Translations under genes and position numbers: made by a program | The notes under the pieces: model-generated | Databases searched by the model: none | What the model was told of the DNA's origin: nothing | The model's input: the letters and a program-made list of their open reading frames with translations, nothing else | Assembly (NCBI GenBank): GCA_945787925.1 | Contig: CALZJY010000066.1 | Location: 1 to 8,844 of the forward strand | Length of the DNA: 8,844 nucleotides | Direction: 5' to 3' | Source: an uncultured Anaerosporobacter sp. | Lineage (GTDB): Bacteria > Bacillota > Clostridia > Lachnospirales > Lachnospiraceae | In this document: positions 1-5,639 of the stretch, in pieces | Layout: every line of letters starts with the position of its first letter | Position numbering within the stretch: the stretch's first letter is position 1

Positions 1-1
1 G

Positions 2-235
2 GAACAGAAATATAAAGAAGCGTATCGAAGCTGTGATTGCAGAAAGTGGATTAGTATTATTAAGACATGTAATCTTCATAAGGCGGAATTAAAGCAAAGA
101 GGTAAGAAACTCTCTGCAGCAGATCGCAAATATAGCAAGCTTGCAGAAGAAAGCTTGTTTACCGAGTTTTCGATTCCGCTCGATATTCCGAAAGAAGAAG
201 TAAAAGAATATATTGAATCCTATGTGGAAAAATAG
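2..235 (+). CDS. CarD-family transcriptional regulator, C-terminal fragment
   Basis: This is the last 77 codons of a gene that begins before the window; the frame is open from base 2 to the TAG at 233-235. The product is basic and helical, with the pattern CDCRKWISIIKT, then KLSAADRKYSKLAEESLFTEFSIPLDIPKEEV near its end. That layout (a Lys/Arg-rich helix, a spacer, then a 'Y.KLAE..L..E.S..L.IP.EEV..YI' helix) matches the C-terminal helical DNA-binding domain of clostridial CarD/CdnL-like proteins, which bind RNA polymerase beta through an N-terminal Tudor-like domain and tune promoter opening. The N-terminal domain lies outside the window, so the family call rests on the tail alone. No terminator follows the stop; the next promoter starts one base later, so read-through transcripts would enter the T-box leader and stop at its terminator unless tRNA relieves it. 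Confidence 0.65.
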   Translation, partial: EQKYKEAYRSCDCRKWISIIKTCNLHKAELKQRGKKLSAADRKYSKLAEESLFTEFSIPLDIPKEEVKEYIESYVEK

Positions 236-236
236 C

Positions 237-265
237 TTGACGCTATACAGGAAAAGGTATATAAT
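237..265 (+). promoter_or_regulatory. Sigma-A promoter of the T-box/iorA-iorB-paaK operon
   Basis: The -35 box TTGACG (237-242) and the -10 box TATAAT (260-265) are separated by 17 bp, which is close to the perfect vegetative consensus. The start of transcription should lie near 271-273, just before the first paired element of the T-box leader. The -35 box begins one base after the stop codon of the upstream CarD-like gene. Confidence 0.85.
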
Positions 266-495
266 ACCAAAAAAACACAAACCGTTGATCAAGAGTAGTA
301 GCCTTTTCTAGGCACGCAAAGAGAGCTGCAGGTGGTGGGAATGTGGCCGTGCAACAATTGGTGAATGGACTTGAGAGGGCAAACCGAATGCTTTCGTACA
401 GTTGTGAAAGTGGAGTAGGGGCGACGTTAGCGAACGTTATGGCGCAATATGTATGCTAGTACAGGAGAGAGAGCATCAGAATCATACTGATGAAA

Positions 496-534
496 ATAGG
501 TGGCACCGCAGAAGAATAATAGCTTCTGTCCTAT
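496..534 (+). promoter_or_regulatory. T-box antiterminator with UGGC tRNA-acceptor bulge
   Basis: Helix A1 pairs ATAGG (496-500) with CCTAT (530-534). The seven-base bulge TGGCACC (501-507) carries the UGGN that pairs with the free acceptor end of the tRNA. Helix A2 pairs GCAGAAG (508-514) with CTTCTGT (523-529). The variable base is C504, which would pair with a G at discriminator position 73; bacterial tRNA-Trp has G73 whereas tRNA-Phe, tRNA-Tyr and tRNA-Met have A73. The 3' half of this structure (523-534) is the same sequence used by the terminator, so the two folds exclude each other. Confidence 0.9.
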
Positions 535-564
535 GTTTAGATGACATAGGACGGGAGTTTTTTT
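523..564 (+). terminator. T-box regulated intrinsic terminator
   Basis: The perfect core stem GTCCTATG (528-535) with CATAGGAC (545-552) is extended by CTTCT (523-527) with GGGAG (553-557), including two G-U pairs. This gives a 13-bp hairpin with a nine-base loop, followed by seven T (558-564). It overlaps the 3' arm of the antiterminator, as expected for a T-box that stops transcription when tRNA is charged. Confidence 0.9.
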
Positions 565-584
565 AATGCATAGGAAGTTGCATT
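565..584 (+). repeat. Small inverted repeat between the T-box terminator and iorA
   Basis: AATGCA (565-570) and TGCATT (579-584) can form a six-base-pair hairpin with an eight-base loop directly after the terminator T-run. It also includes a second copy of CATAGGA (569-575), identical to the terminator 3' arm at 545-551. Its function is unknown and it may be chance. Confidence 0.35.
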
Positions 585-653
585 AAACTCTCCGGGGGCT
601 GTTCTAAAGGTTTTTTACTAGCAAGTATAATATGACAAAAAGGAGAACGAGCT

Positions 654-2447
654 ATGAGGGAATTATTAATGGGCAATGAAGCAATTGCAATGGGAGCTTT
701 GATGGCAGGAGTACAAGTCGTGTCTGGATATCCAGGAACACCATCGACAGAAGTATTAGAGACTGTTGCCAAGAGAAATCCTGGAGAGATTTATGTAGAG
801 TGGTCGATTAATGAGAAAGCAGCATTAGAAGTGGCTGCAGGAGCTTCCTATTCGGGAGCAAGAACGATGGTAACGATGAAGCAGGTGGGATTAAATGTAG
901 CATCCGATCCGTTGATGTGTGTAAATTATATCGGAGTTAAGGGTGGGATGGTAATTTTAGTTTGTGATGATCCTGGTCCAATTTCTTCACAAACAGAGCA
1001 AGATACGAGACATTTTGCAAAGTATGCAAAAATCCCAGTATTTGATCCAGTGGATGCAAGAGAAGCATACGAAATGATCCAGACCGCATTTGAGTATTCT
1101 GAAAAATACGAAACACCAGTGATTTTCCGTTCTACGACAAGGGTATCGCATTCCTGTGCCTCGATTGAAGTAGGAACGTTTCCAGTACATAAACAGCCGG
1201 AAGGCTTCATAAAACATAAGAAGTGGGTTATATTCCCGAAACTAAGTTATCAAAATAAACTCAAGCTAGAACAAAGAGAAGAAGTGCTAGCAAAAGACTT
1301 TTCTGAATTATCTTATAACCAAGTAACAGGAGAAGGGAAAGTAGGAATCGCCTGTGGAGGTGTTTCGTATACATACATAAAAGAAGAGCTAAATAAGACA
1401 GAAGAAAACTATAAGTTATTTAAAGTTGCAACGCCATTTCCGTTTCCAGAACGACTTGCAGAACAGTTTTTAGAAGGATTAGAAAAGGTGCTTGTATTTG
1501 AGGAGCTAGATCCAGTAATTGAAGATGCATTAATTTATCTTTGTGGAAAGAAACAGTTAACGATTGAATTCTTTGGAAAACGAAACGGTTTCGTTCCAAA
1601 TGCAGGAGAGCTTTCGACTTTGATTGCATCCCAGTGCATTAGCAAGTTCTTTGGAAAAGATTATGAAAACAAAGTGGCTTCTTTTGCGGATGCGCCAAAG
1701 CTTCCAATTCGTCCTCCTGTATTATGTGCAGGTTGCCCTCATAGAGCATCCATCTATGCGGTAAAACAAGCGATGAAAGGTAAGAAGGCGGTATTTTGTG
1801 GGGATATCGGATGCTATACATTAGGAAATGCAGCTCCACTTGATATGGTAGATACTTGTCTTTGCATGGGCGCAGGCATCACGATTGCGCAAGGAATCGA
1901 GCGAGCAGGAAACGGTTCCACGAACATTGCATTTATCGGAGACTCTACGTTCTTCCATACTGGAATTGTAGGACTCATTAATGCAGTATATAACAAGACG
2001 GATGAAATGATCGTAATCTTAGATAACTCCACGACGGCAATGACGGGGCATCAGACAAACCCAGGAATCGGCAAGACTGTAATGGGAGAGGTTGCACCAG
2101 TGGTCAGCATAAAGAAGCTAGTAGAGGCAATCGGAGTATCTTATTTGAAAGAAGTAGACCCTCTTGACCAGAAAGAGGCAGTAAAGGCAGTGCAGGAAGC
2201 ACAAGCAGTAGATGGCGTAAGGGTAATCATCTTTAAGTCTCCATGTATTGCAATCACAAAGAAGCGGGAAGAAATGTCCGTATGTACTGGCAAATGTACT
2301 GGATGTAAGAAGTGTATTCGTGAATTAGGATGTCCAGCGTTATTTATGCAAGACGGAACGATTCAAATCGATAAAAGCGTATGTACCGGATGTGGCTTAT
2401 GTAGCCAGGTATGTCCATTTGGAGTGCTAAAGAAGGAGGAAGACTAG
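654..2447 (+). CDS. iorA: Indolepyruvate:ferredoxin oxidoreductase, alpha subunit
   Basis: This cytoplasmic, thiamine-diphosphate and iron-sulfur enzyme subunit interconverts arylpyruvates (indolepyruvate, phenylpyruvate, hydroxyphenylpyruvate) plus CoA with aryl-acetyl-CoA, CO2 and reduced ferredoxin. At 597 residues it has the normal family length. It starts with the pyruvate-oxidoreductase-like domain (GYPGTPSTEV at 25-34), then the IorA hallmark CAGCPHR (358-364), then the ThDP-binding stretch GDS at 429-431 with N447 and the DNST segment at 457-460. Two ferredoxin-type [4Fe-4S] motifs close the protein: C544, C548, C551, C554 with C560-P, and C577, C580, C583 with C587-P. The start ATG follows AGGAGA (641-646) by seven bases. 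The gene is first in a T-box-controlled operon and lies one base from iorB. All cofactor residues appear intact. The family assignment is firm; preferred substrate and direction are inferred from context. Confidence 0.95.
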   Translation: MRELLMGNEAIAMGALMAGVQVVSGYPGTPSTEVLETVAKRNPGEIYVEWSINEKAALEVAAGASYSGARTMVTMKQVGLNVASDPLMCVNYIGVKGGMVILVCDDPGPISSQTEQDTRHFAKYAKIPVFDPVDAREAYEMIQTAFEYSEKYETPVIFRSTTRVSHSCASIEVGTFPVHKQPEGFIKHKKWVIFPKLSYQNKLKLEQREEVLAKDFSELSYNQVTGEGKVGIACGGVSYTYIKEELNKTEENYKLFKVATPFPFPERLAEQFLEGLEKVLVFEELDPVIEDALIYLCGKKQLTIEFFGKRNGFVPNAGELSTLIASQCISKFFGKDYENKVASFADAPKLPIRPPVLCAGCPHRASIYAVKQAMKGKKAVFCGDIGCYTLGNAAPLDMVDTCLCMGAGITIAQGIERAGNGSTNIAFIGDSTFFHTGIVGLINAVYNKTDEMIVILDNSTTAMTGHQTNPGIGKTVMGEVAPVVSIKKLVEAIGVSYLKEVDPLDQKEAVKAVQEAQAVDGVRVIIFKSPCIAITKKREEMSVCTGKCTGCKKCIRELGCPALFMQDGTIQIDKSVCTGCGLCSQVCPFGVLKKEED

Positions 2448-2448
2448 T

Positions 2449-3027
2449 ATGATTAACTGTGTATTATGTGGAGTCGGAGGACAGGGGACGGTATTAGCCT
2501 CTAGAATCCTTGCGGCGGCAGCAATGAAAAAAGGGGAATTCGTACAGACAGCAGAAACAATCGGCATGGCGCAACGTGGCGGATGCGTAGTAAGCCATGT
2601 ACGAATTGGAGAAGATGCAGTAGCATCGCTAGTACCTCTTGGAAGTGCAGATGTGATTATCGCATTTGAGCCAAGTGAGGCAGTAAGGGCGCTACCTTAT
2701 TTGAAACAAGATGGAATTGTCGTTACATCGGACCGTGCAATCCAACCAGTAACCGTATCCTTATCAGGAGAAAGTTATGAGGGAGAGGAAATGCTTTCTT
2801 ATCTAAAAGAAAAGGTAGCACATTGCTATGTGATTGATACAGAACGAATCATTGAAGAATGTGGTTCCATCAAGCCATTAAACGTAGCATTAGTCGGTGC
2901 TGTTGCGAAAAGCGGAGCCATCGGTATTTCTGTCGATGAAGTGGAAGAGATTTTGAAAGATAAAGTAAAACCAGCATTTTTAGAAATGAATAAAAAAGCA
3001 TTGATGATCGGAGGAGAAGCATTATGA
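2449..3027 (+). CDS. iorB: Indolepyruvate:ferredoxin oxidoreductase, beta subunit
   Basis: This is the small partner subunit of IorA, a single pyruvate/ketoisovalerate-oxidoreductase gamma-type catalytic domain of 192 residues, which is the usual size. The N-terminal glycine-rich segment GVGGQGT (8-14) and the conserved IGMAQRGG (38-45) are the family signatures; the latter lies at the CoA/active-site side of such enzymes. It carries no iron-sulfur motif, as expected, because the clusters sit on IorA. AAGGAGG (2433-2439) lies inside the end of iorA, nine bases before the ATG, and the two genes are separated by a single base, indicating coupled translation and 1:1 assembly. Its stop overlaps the start of the following ligase gene by four bases (ATGA). 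It should form an alpha2-beta2 cytoplasmic complex with IorA. Confidence 0.94.
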   Translation: MINCVLCGVGGQGTVLASRILAAAAMKKGEFVQTAETIGMAQRGGCVVSHVRIGEDAVASLVPLGSADVIIAFEPSEAVRALPYLKQDGIVVTSDRAIQPVTVSLSGESYEGEEMLSYLKEKVAHCYVIDTERIIEECGSIKPLNVALVGAVAKSGAIGISVDEVEEILKDKVKPAFLEMNKKALMIGGEAL

Positions 3028-4259
3028 GAATGAGCAATGAGACATTAGAACAAATTAAAGTGCAAATGCGTCGTGTCATGGATGCGGGTGGATTTTATGC
3101 GAAGAAATTAGAAGGAATCAACATTGATGACATTAAGACACAGGAAGACTTTGAAAAGCTCCCATTTTCTGAAAAGGATAATCTGCGTGATGCCTATCCA
3201 CTAGGATTAGCAGCAGTGCCTGAAGAGGAAATCGTGCGAATCCATTCTTCCTCTGGGACAACAGGAACACCGGTCATCATTCCGTATACACAACAAGATG
3301 TAGAAGACTGGGCAATGTTATTTGCAAGATGTTATGAAATTGCAGGATTGACAAAAACAGATCGTATTCAGATTACTCCTGGATATGGGTTATGGACTGC
3401 CGGAATCGGTTTTCAGTTAGGTGCAGAAAGATTTGGTGCAATGACAGTTCCGATGGGGCCTGGAAATACAGACAAACAGATTAAGTTCATGGAAGACATG
3501 AAGTCTACTGTCCTTTGTGCAACTTCTTCCTATGCGTTATTATTAGCAGAAGAGATTGAAAAGAGGAAGTGCAAAGACAAGGTACATCTAAGAAAAGCAA
3601 TTATCGGCTCGGAGCGTTGGGGCGAGAAGATGCGTAAGAGAATCGCAAATGAACTTGGTGTTGAGTTATATGATATTTACGGCCTTACAGAAGTATATGG
3701 TCCAGGAATTGCGATTAACTGTGAGCATAATACGGGAATGCATTACTTTGATGATTACTTATACTTTGAAATTATCGATCCAAAGACAGGAAAGAACCTT
3801 CCAGACGGTGAGCTTGGTGAATTAGTAATCACGACTCTTAAGAAACAAGGTGCTCCACTTATTCGTTATCGTACACATGACCTTACAAGAATCGTTCCAG
3901 GAAAATGTCCATGTGGAAGAGAATATCCAAGAATCGATGTAATCCTTGGACGTACCGACGATATGGTAAAAGTAAAGGGTGTCAATATCTTCCCTGGTCA
4001 GATTGATGATATATTAAAGGAAATCGATGGCGTTTCCAGCGAGTATCAAGTATTTATCGACCATATGGATGGGAAAGACCAGATGACATTATTTTTTGAA
4101 ACAGAATGTACGGGAGAGGATAGAAAAGTATTAGAAAAAGAAGTGCGTATTCGTGTAAAAGAAAAGATTGGGTTAACAGTAATTCCAAAAGCAGAAGGAA
4201 TTGGCGATCTTCCAAGAAGCGAGAAGAAATCCACTCGTATCTTTGATTATCGTTATTAA
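3024..4259 (+). CDS. paaK: Phenylacetate-CoA ligase family (aryl-acetate:CoA ligase, AMP-forming)
   Basis: This ANL-superfamily adenylating enzyme should activate an arylacetate (phenylacetate or indoleacetate) with ATP and CoA to the acyl-CoA, AMP and pyrophosphate. Visible motifs are the phosphate-binding loop HSSSGTTGTP (74-83), the A5-type YDIYGLTE (216-223), RYRTHDL (281-287) with the ribose-binding Asp286, a Cys-Pro-Cys-Gly element (295-298), the hinge GRTDDMVKVKG (309-319), and a C-terminal PRSEKKSTRI (397-406) holding candidate catalytic lysines 401/402. At 411 residues it is slightly shorter than typical PaaK (about 430), mainly at the N-terminus. The ATG at 3024 is preferred over 3030 because GGAGGAG (3010-3016) lies seven bases before it and because it gives an ATGA overlap with iorB. 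Being co-transcribed with iorAB under a Trp T-box, indoleacetate is the most attractive substrate, but that is inference. Confidence 0.9.
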   Translation: MRMSNETLEQIKVQMRRVMDAGGFYAKKLEGINIDDIKTQEDFEKLPFSEKDNLRDAYPLGLAAVPEEEIVRIHSSSGTTGTPVIIPYTQQDVEDWAMLFARCYEIAGLTKTDRIQITPGYGLWTAGIGFQLGAERFGAMTVPMGPGNTDKQIKFMEDMKSTVLCATSSYALLLAEEIEKRKCKDKVHLRKAIIGSERWGEKMRKRIANELGVELYDIYGLTEVYGPGIAINCEHNTGMHYFDDYLYFEIIDPKTGKNLPDGELGELVITTLKKQGAPLIRYRTHDLTRIVPGKCPCGREYPRIDVILGRTDDMVKVKGVNIFPGQIDDILKEIDGVSSEYQVFIDHMDGKDQMTLFFETECTGEDRKVLEKEVRIRVKEKIGLTVIPKAEGIGDLPRSEKKSTRIFDYRY

Positions 4260-4293
4260 TAAGAAAAATAGCAGCATCCTTTATTGGGGTAAA

Positions 4294-4333
4294 AAAATGC
4301 GGGAGTGCGATAGGAGTCGTACTTCCGCATTTT
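4294..4333. terminator. Bidirectional intrinsic terminator between convergent genes
   Basis: The arms 4294-4310 and 4317-4333 form a 17-bp stem with two G-U pairs (plus-strand reading) around a six-base loop TAGGAG. On the plus strand it ends in TTTT and closes the iorA-iorB-paaK operon. On the minus strand it is followed by seven T (complement of A 4291-4297), so it is the stronger terminator for the minus-strand gene ending at 4350. Confidence 0.85.
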
Positions 4334-4349
4334 GCATTCCTAATTCAGT

Positions 4350-4916
4350 TTAATAAAGAACATCAAAAATCGAGCTATTCACAAGGGTATGCCAAATCGA
4401 ATTGGGATCGTTTAAATGGTTTACTACATATATAAATAATCCAAGAACGGCACATCCGGCAATGAAGCCGAGGATGCCAGTGATTAATCCAACCAGTGCT
4501 ATTGTCGGCATTTTCTTTACGCTTCCTTGTTTGGCTTGAGATTTGCTGATAAATGCTAAAGCAATTGCAGGGATGGAAAGGATGATTCCACCAATTCCGT
4601 AGAATAAGCTTGCAAAGATTGAAACAATACCAAAGATAAGGCTTGCAATTCCATAACCATTGGTTTGGGATTGTGGGCCATAATATGTATATTGTGGCAT
4701 TGGATTGCCGTACATGTTGGGGTTACGTTGCATAGTGGGATTGCCGTACATGTTGGGATTAGGTTGCATAGTAGGATTGCTGTACATGTTGGGACCACCT
4801 TGCATAGTAGGGTTTCCGTGCATGTACTGGTCTTGGTTTGACTGTGCAGTTCTGGTATAGTCAAAAGAATCTGTGTTTTCTTTGTCTAATGAAACAGGGT
4901 TGTTCTCTTTGTTCAT
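4350..4916 (-). CDS. DUF4190-like small membrane protein with Asn/Pro/Met/Tyr tandem repeat
   Basis: This 188-residue protein has no signal peptide. Residues 1-33 are polar and acidic. Residues 34-69 are three copies of a 12-residue unit, [G/S]NPTMQ-x-x-PNMY, and a partial fourth begins GNPMPQ (70-75). After a Tyr/Gln-rich linker come hydrophobic stretches at about 88-124 (probably two close helices with small residues, YGIASLIFGIVSIF then GIGGIILSIPAIALAF), a short basic loop (SKSQAKQGSVKK), and another at about 136-166. A Gly-rich 'YGIASLIFGIVS' start followed by a second hydrophobic block is typical of the DUF4190 group of unknown function, whose members often carry Gln/Asn/Pro-rich cytoplasmic tails. 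AAGGAGG (complement of 4925-4931) precedes the ATG by eight bases. It is transcribed alone, converging on paaK and diverging from the next gene. The function is not known. Confidence 0.8.
   Translation of the reverse strand: MNKENNPVSLDKENTDSFDYTRTAQSNQDQYMHGNPTMQGGPNMYSNPTMQPNPNMYGNPTMQRNPNMYGNPMPQYTYYGPQSQTNGYGIASLIFGIVSIFASLFYGIGGIILSIPAIALAFISKSQAKQGSVKKMPTIALVGLITGILGFIAGCAVLGLFIYVVNHLNDPNSIWHTLVNSSIFDVLY
4692..4817 (-). repeat. In-frame tandem repeat of a 36-bp unit, about 3.5 copies
   Basis: Three full 36-bp units (4710-4817) plus a partial one (4692-4709) encode the 12-residue repeat at residues 34-75 of the DUF4190-like protein. The units are nearly identical at DNA level (for example TTGCATAGT and TACATGTTGGG recur at 36-base intervals on the plus strand). 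This suggests recent expansion by slippage or unequal recombination. The period is a multiple of three, so copy-number changes would keep the reading frame. Confidence 0.9.
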
Positions 4917-4925
4917 TATAGAATC

Positions 4926-4949
4926 CTCCTTAAATACTCCTTAAATATA
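4926..4949 (-). repeat. Duplicated Shine-Dalgarno segment upstream of the DUF4190-like gene
   Basis: On the minus strand the segment TATTTAAGGAG occurs twice in tandem just before the start codon (plus-strand CTCCTTAAATA repeated). Only the copy nearer the ATG is at a usable distance (eight bases from AAGGAGG). The outer copy gives a second, decoy-like ribosome binding site about 22 bases from the start. Confidence 0.6.
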
Positions 4950-4956
4950 TGGAAAA

Positions 4957-4985
4957 AGTATATCATAAAGCAAATGGTGAAACAA
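4957..4985 (-). promoter_or_regulatory. Probable promoter of the DUF4190-like gene
   Basis: Read on the minus strand, TTGTTT (complement of 4980-4985) and TATACT (complement of 4957-4962) are separated by 17 bp. The -10 lies about 40 bases before the start codon. This is a fair sigma-A match. Confidence 0.55.
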
Positions 4986-5022
4986 TATATTTTAAATTCA
5001 TATAGTCCGTAAGTTGGAAATT

Positions 5023-5031
5023 TGTTATAAT
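5023..5031 (+). promoter_or_regulatory. Extended -10 promoter of the C15-like gene
   Basis: TG-T-TATAAT (5023-5031) is a perfect extended -10 element lying 38 bases before the ATG at 5070. No good -35 box is seen at 16-18 bp upstream, which the extended -10 can compensate for. It is back-to-back with the minus-strand promoter at 4957-4985. Confidence 0.6.
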
Positions 5032-5069
5032 TTAATTATGGGCAGCAGGTTAGGAAAGGGGTCTTTTCT

Positions 5070-5594
5070 ATGAACATTCTACTAGTAGGGTTTGATGGGA
5101 GTAGGAATTCTTCCAAGTTACTACTAGACTTAATTGCTCCTAGGTACTATCAGGATAAGCTGTATTTAGATACTCTTGAATCACGGGCGATCGAAGAAGT
5201 TTTTGCCCATATGGAACGAAAGCCATATGAATATGTGATTTTCTTCTCTATGAAAGAAGAGGTACAGGGGAACGAGATTGGATTTGTACGAAATGCTGCG
5301 AAGAATGGGGATGTGTTATCAAGTAATTTTCCTTATGACGAGATGATACATTTCCTTAGTGAATCACAAGTTTCTTCCAAAGTGGAAGAAGGTGGAGAAG
5401 AGAGCCTTGCCAATACGATTTATTATGGCGGGTTAGAATACATGAAGCAAAAACAGCTAGGGACAAAATGCATATTAATAAAGCTGCCAGTTATTACGAA
5501 GATGGATGTTATGGAACTTTCTAGTCAGATCACGAAATATTTTTCGATACTAGTAAAAGGAAAGCAGACTTCCTCCCAATTGGAAAAAGAGTAA
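5070..5594 (+). CDS. Pyroglutamyl-peptidase I-like protein (C15 fold) lacking the catalytic residues
   Basis: This is a 174-residue soluble protein. The start MNILLVGFDGS resembles the N-terminus of pyroglutamyl-peptidase I (ILLTGFxPF), and the later segment ANTIYYGGLEYM...CILIKLPVI matches the family pattern 'V-C-N-x-[IL]-[FY]-Y-x-x-[LM] ... G-F-I-H-[VI]-P'. In that alignment the nucleophile Cys is Ala (at about residue 114), the His of FIHVP is Lys (about residue 138), and the usual GxR...ERxAxN Glu segment (here about residues 62-77) is not recognisable. If the alignment is right, this is a non-catalytic relative; the only Cys, near residue 134, is in a strand and not at the active-site position. 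The start follows AGGAAAGGGG (5052-5061). It sits just upstream of pyrH but appears to have separate promoters. The family call is from memory of motifs; a wholly unrelated alpha/beta protein is possible. Confidence 0.5.
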   Translation: MNILLVGFDGSRNSSKLLLDLIAPRYYQDKLYLDTLESRAIEEVFAHMERKPYEYVIFFSMKEEVQGNEIGFVRNAAKNGDVLSSNFPYDEMIHFLSESQVSSKVEEGGEESLANTIYYGGLEYMKQKQLGTKCILIKLPVITKMDVMELSSQITKYFSILVKGKQTSSQLEKE

Positions 5595-5602
5595 GAAAAT
5601 GC

Positions 5603-5632
5603 TTGTAACTTTCTAGGGTTTTGTGGTACATT
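5603..5632 (+). promoter_or_regulatory. Probable promoter of the pyrH-frr operon
   Basis: TTGTAA (5603-5608) and TACATT (5627-5632) are 18 bp apart, and a TG one base before the -10 (5624-5625, then G) makes it an extended -10. It lies just past the stop of the upstream gene and would give an unusually long leader of about 140 bases before pyrH. Confidence 0.5.
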
Positions 5633-5639
5633 AGTAAGG

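Larger units (their letters stand above)
272..564 (+). promoter_or_regulatory. T-box riboswitch leader, tryptophan-specific (UGG specifier)
   Basis: This is a complete transcriptional T-box leader. Stem I shows a basal helix TCAAG (289-293) with CTTGA (370-374), the AGTA motif (294-300), a helix GCACG (312-316) with CGTGC (348-352), the AAAGAGA bulge (318-324), and a distal stem GCTGC (325-329) with GTGGC (343-347) closing the AGGTGGTGGGAAT loop. On the 3' side of the specifier loop the sequence GTGAA-TGG-AC places the specifier at 366-368, UGG, the Trp codon. Two intermediate hairpins follow (391-410 and 424-437), then stem III (CATCAG 474-479 with CTGATG 487-492). The conserved T-box core is at 498-509. 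Binding of uncharged tRNA-Trp would favour the antiterminator and let transcription continue into iorA. The register of the specifier is inferred from alignment with other T-boxes; Asp (GAC) or Met (AUG) readings are less consistent with its position. Confidence 0.92.

Noticed and set aside
89..292. Minus-strand open frame of 67 codons rich in Phe/Ile
   Set aside because: It is antisense to the CarD-like gene end and to the promoter and T-box leader; it has low-complexity composition and no convincing ribosome binding site.
391..437. Hairpins 391-410 and 424-437 as an independent small RNA or second riboswitch
   Set aside because: They lie between stem I and stem III of the T-box, where stem II/IIA-B elements belong.
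626..631. TATAAT before iorA as an internal promoter bypassing the T-box
   Set aside because: No acceptable -35 box at 16-18 bp (603-608 is TCTAAA) and no extended -10 TG; A/T-rich chance match is likely.
4692..4817. Regular repeats as a CRISPR array
   Set aside because: The repeats are contiguous with no unique spacers, are in frame within a coding gene, and have a 36-bp period equal to 12 codons.
4556..4864. Minus-strand 102-codon frame with Cys/Thr repeats in the DUF4190-like gene
   Set aside because: It is the other-frame reading of the 36-bp repeat; the frame with the strong ribosome binding site and membrane helices is the DUF4190-like one.
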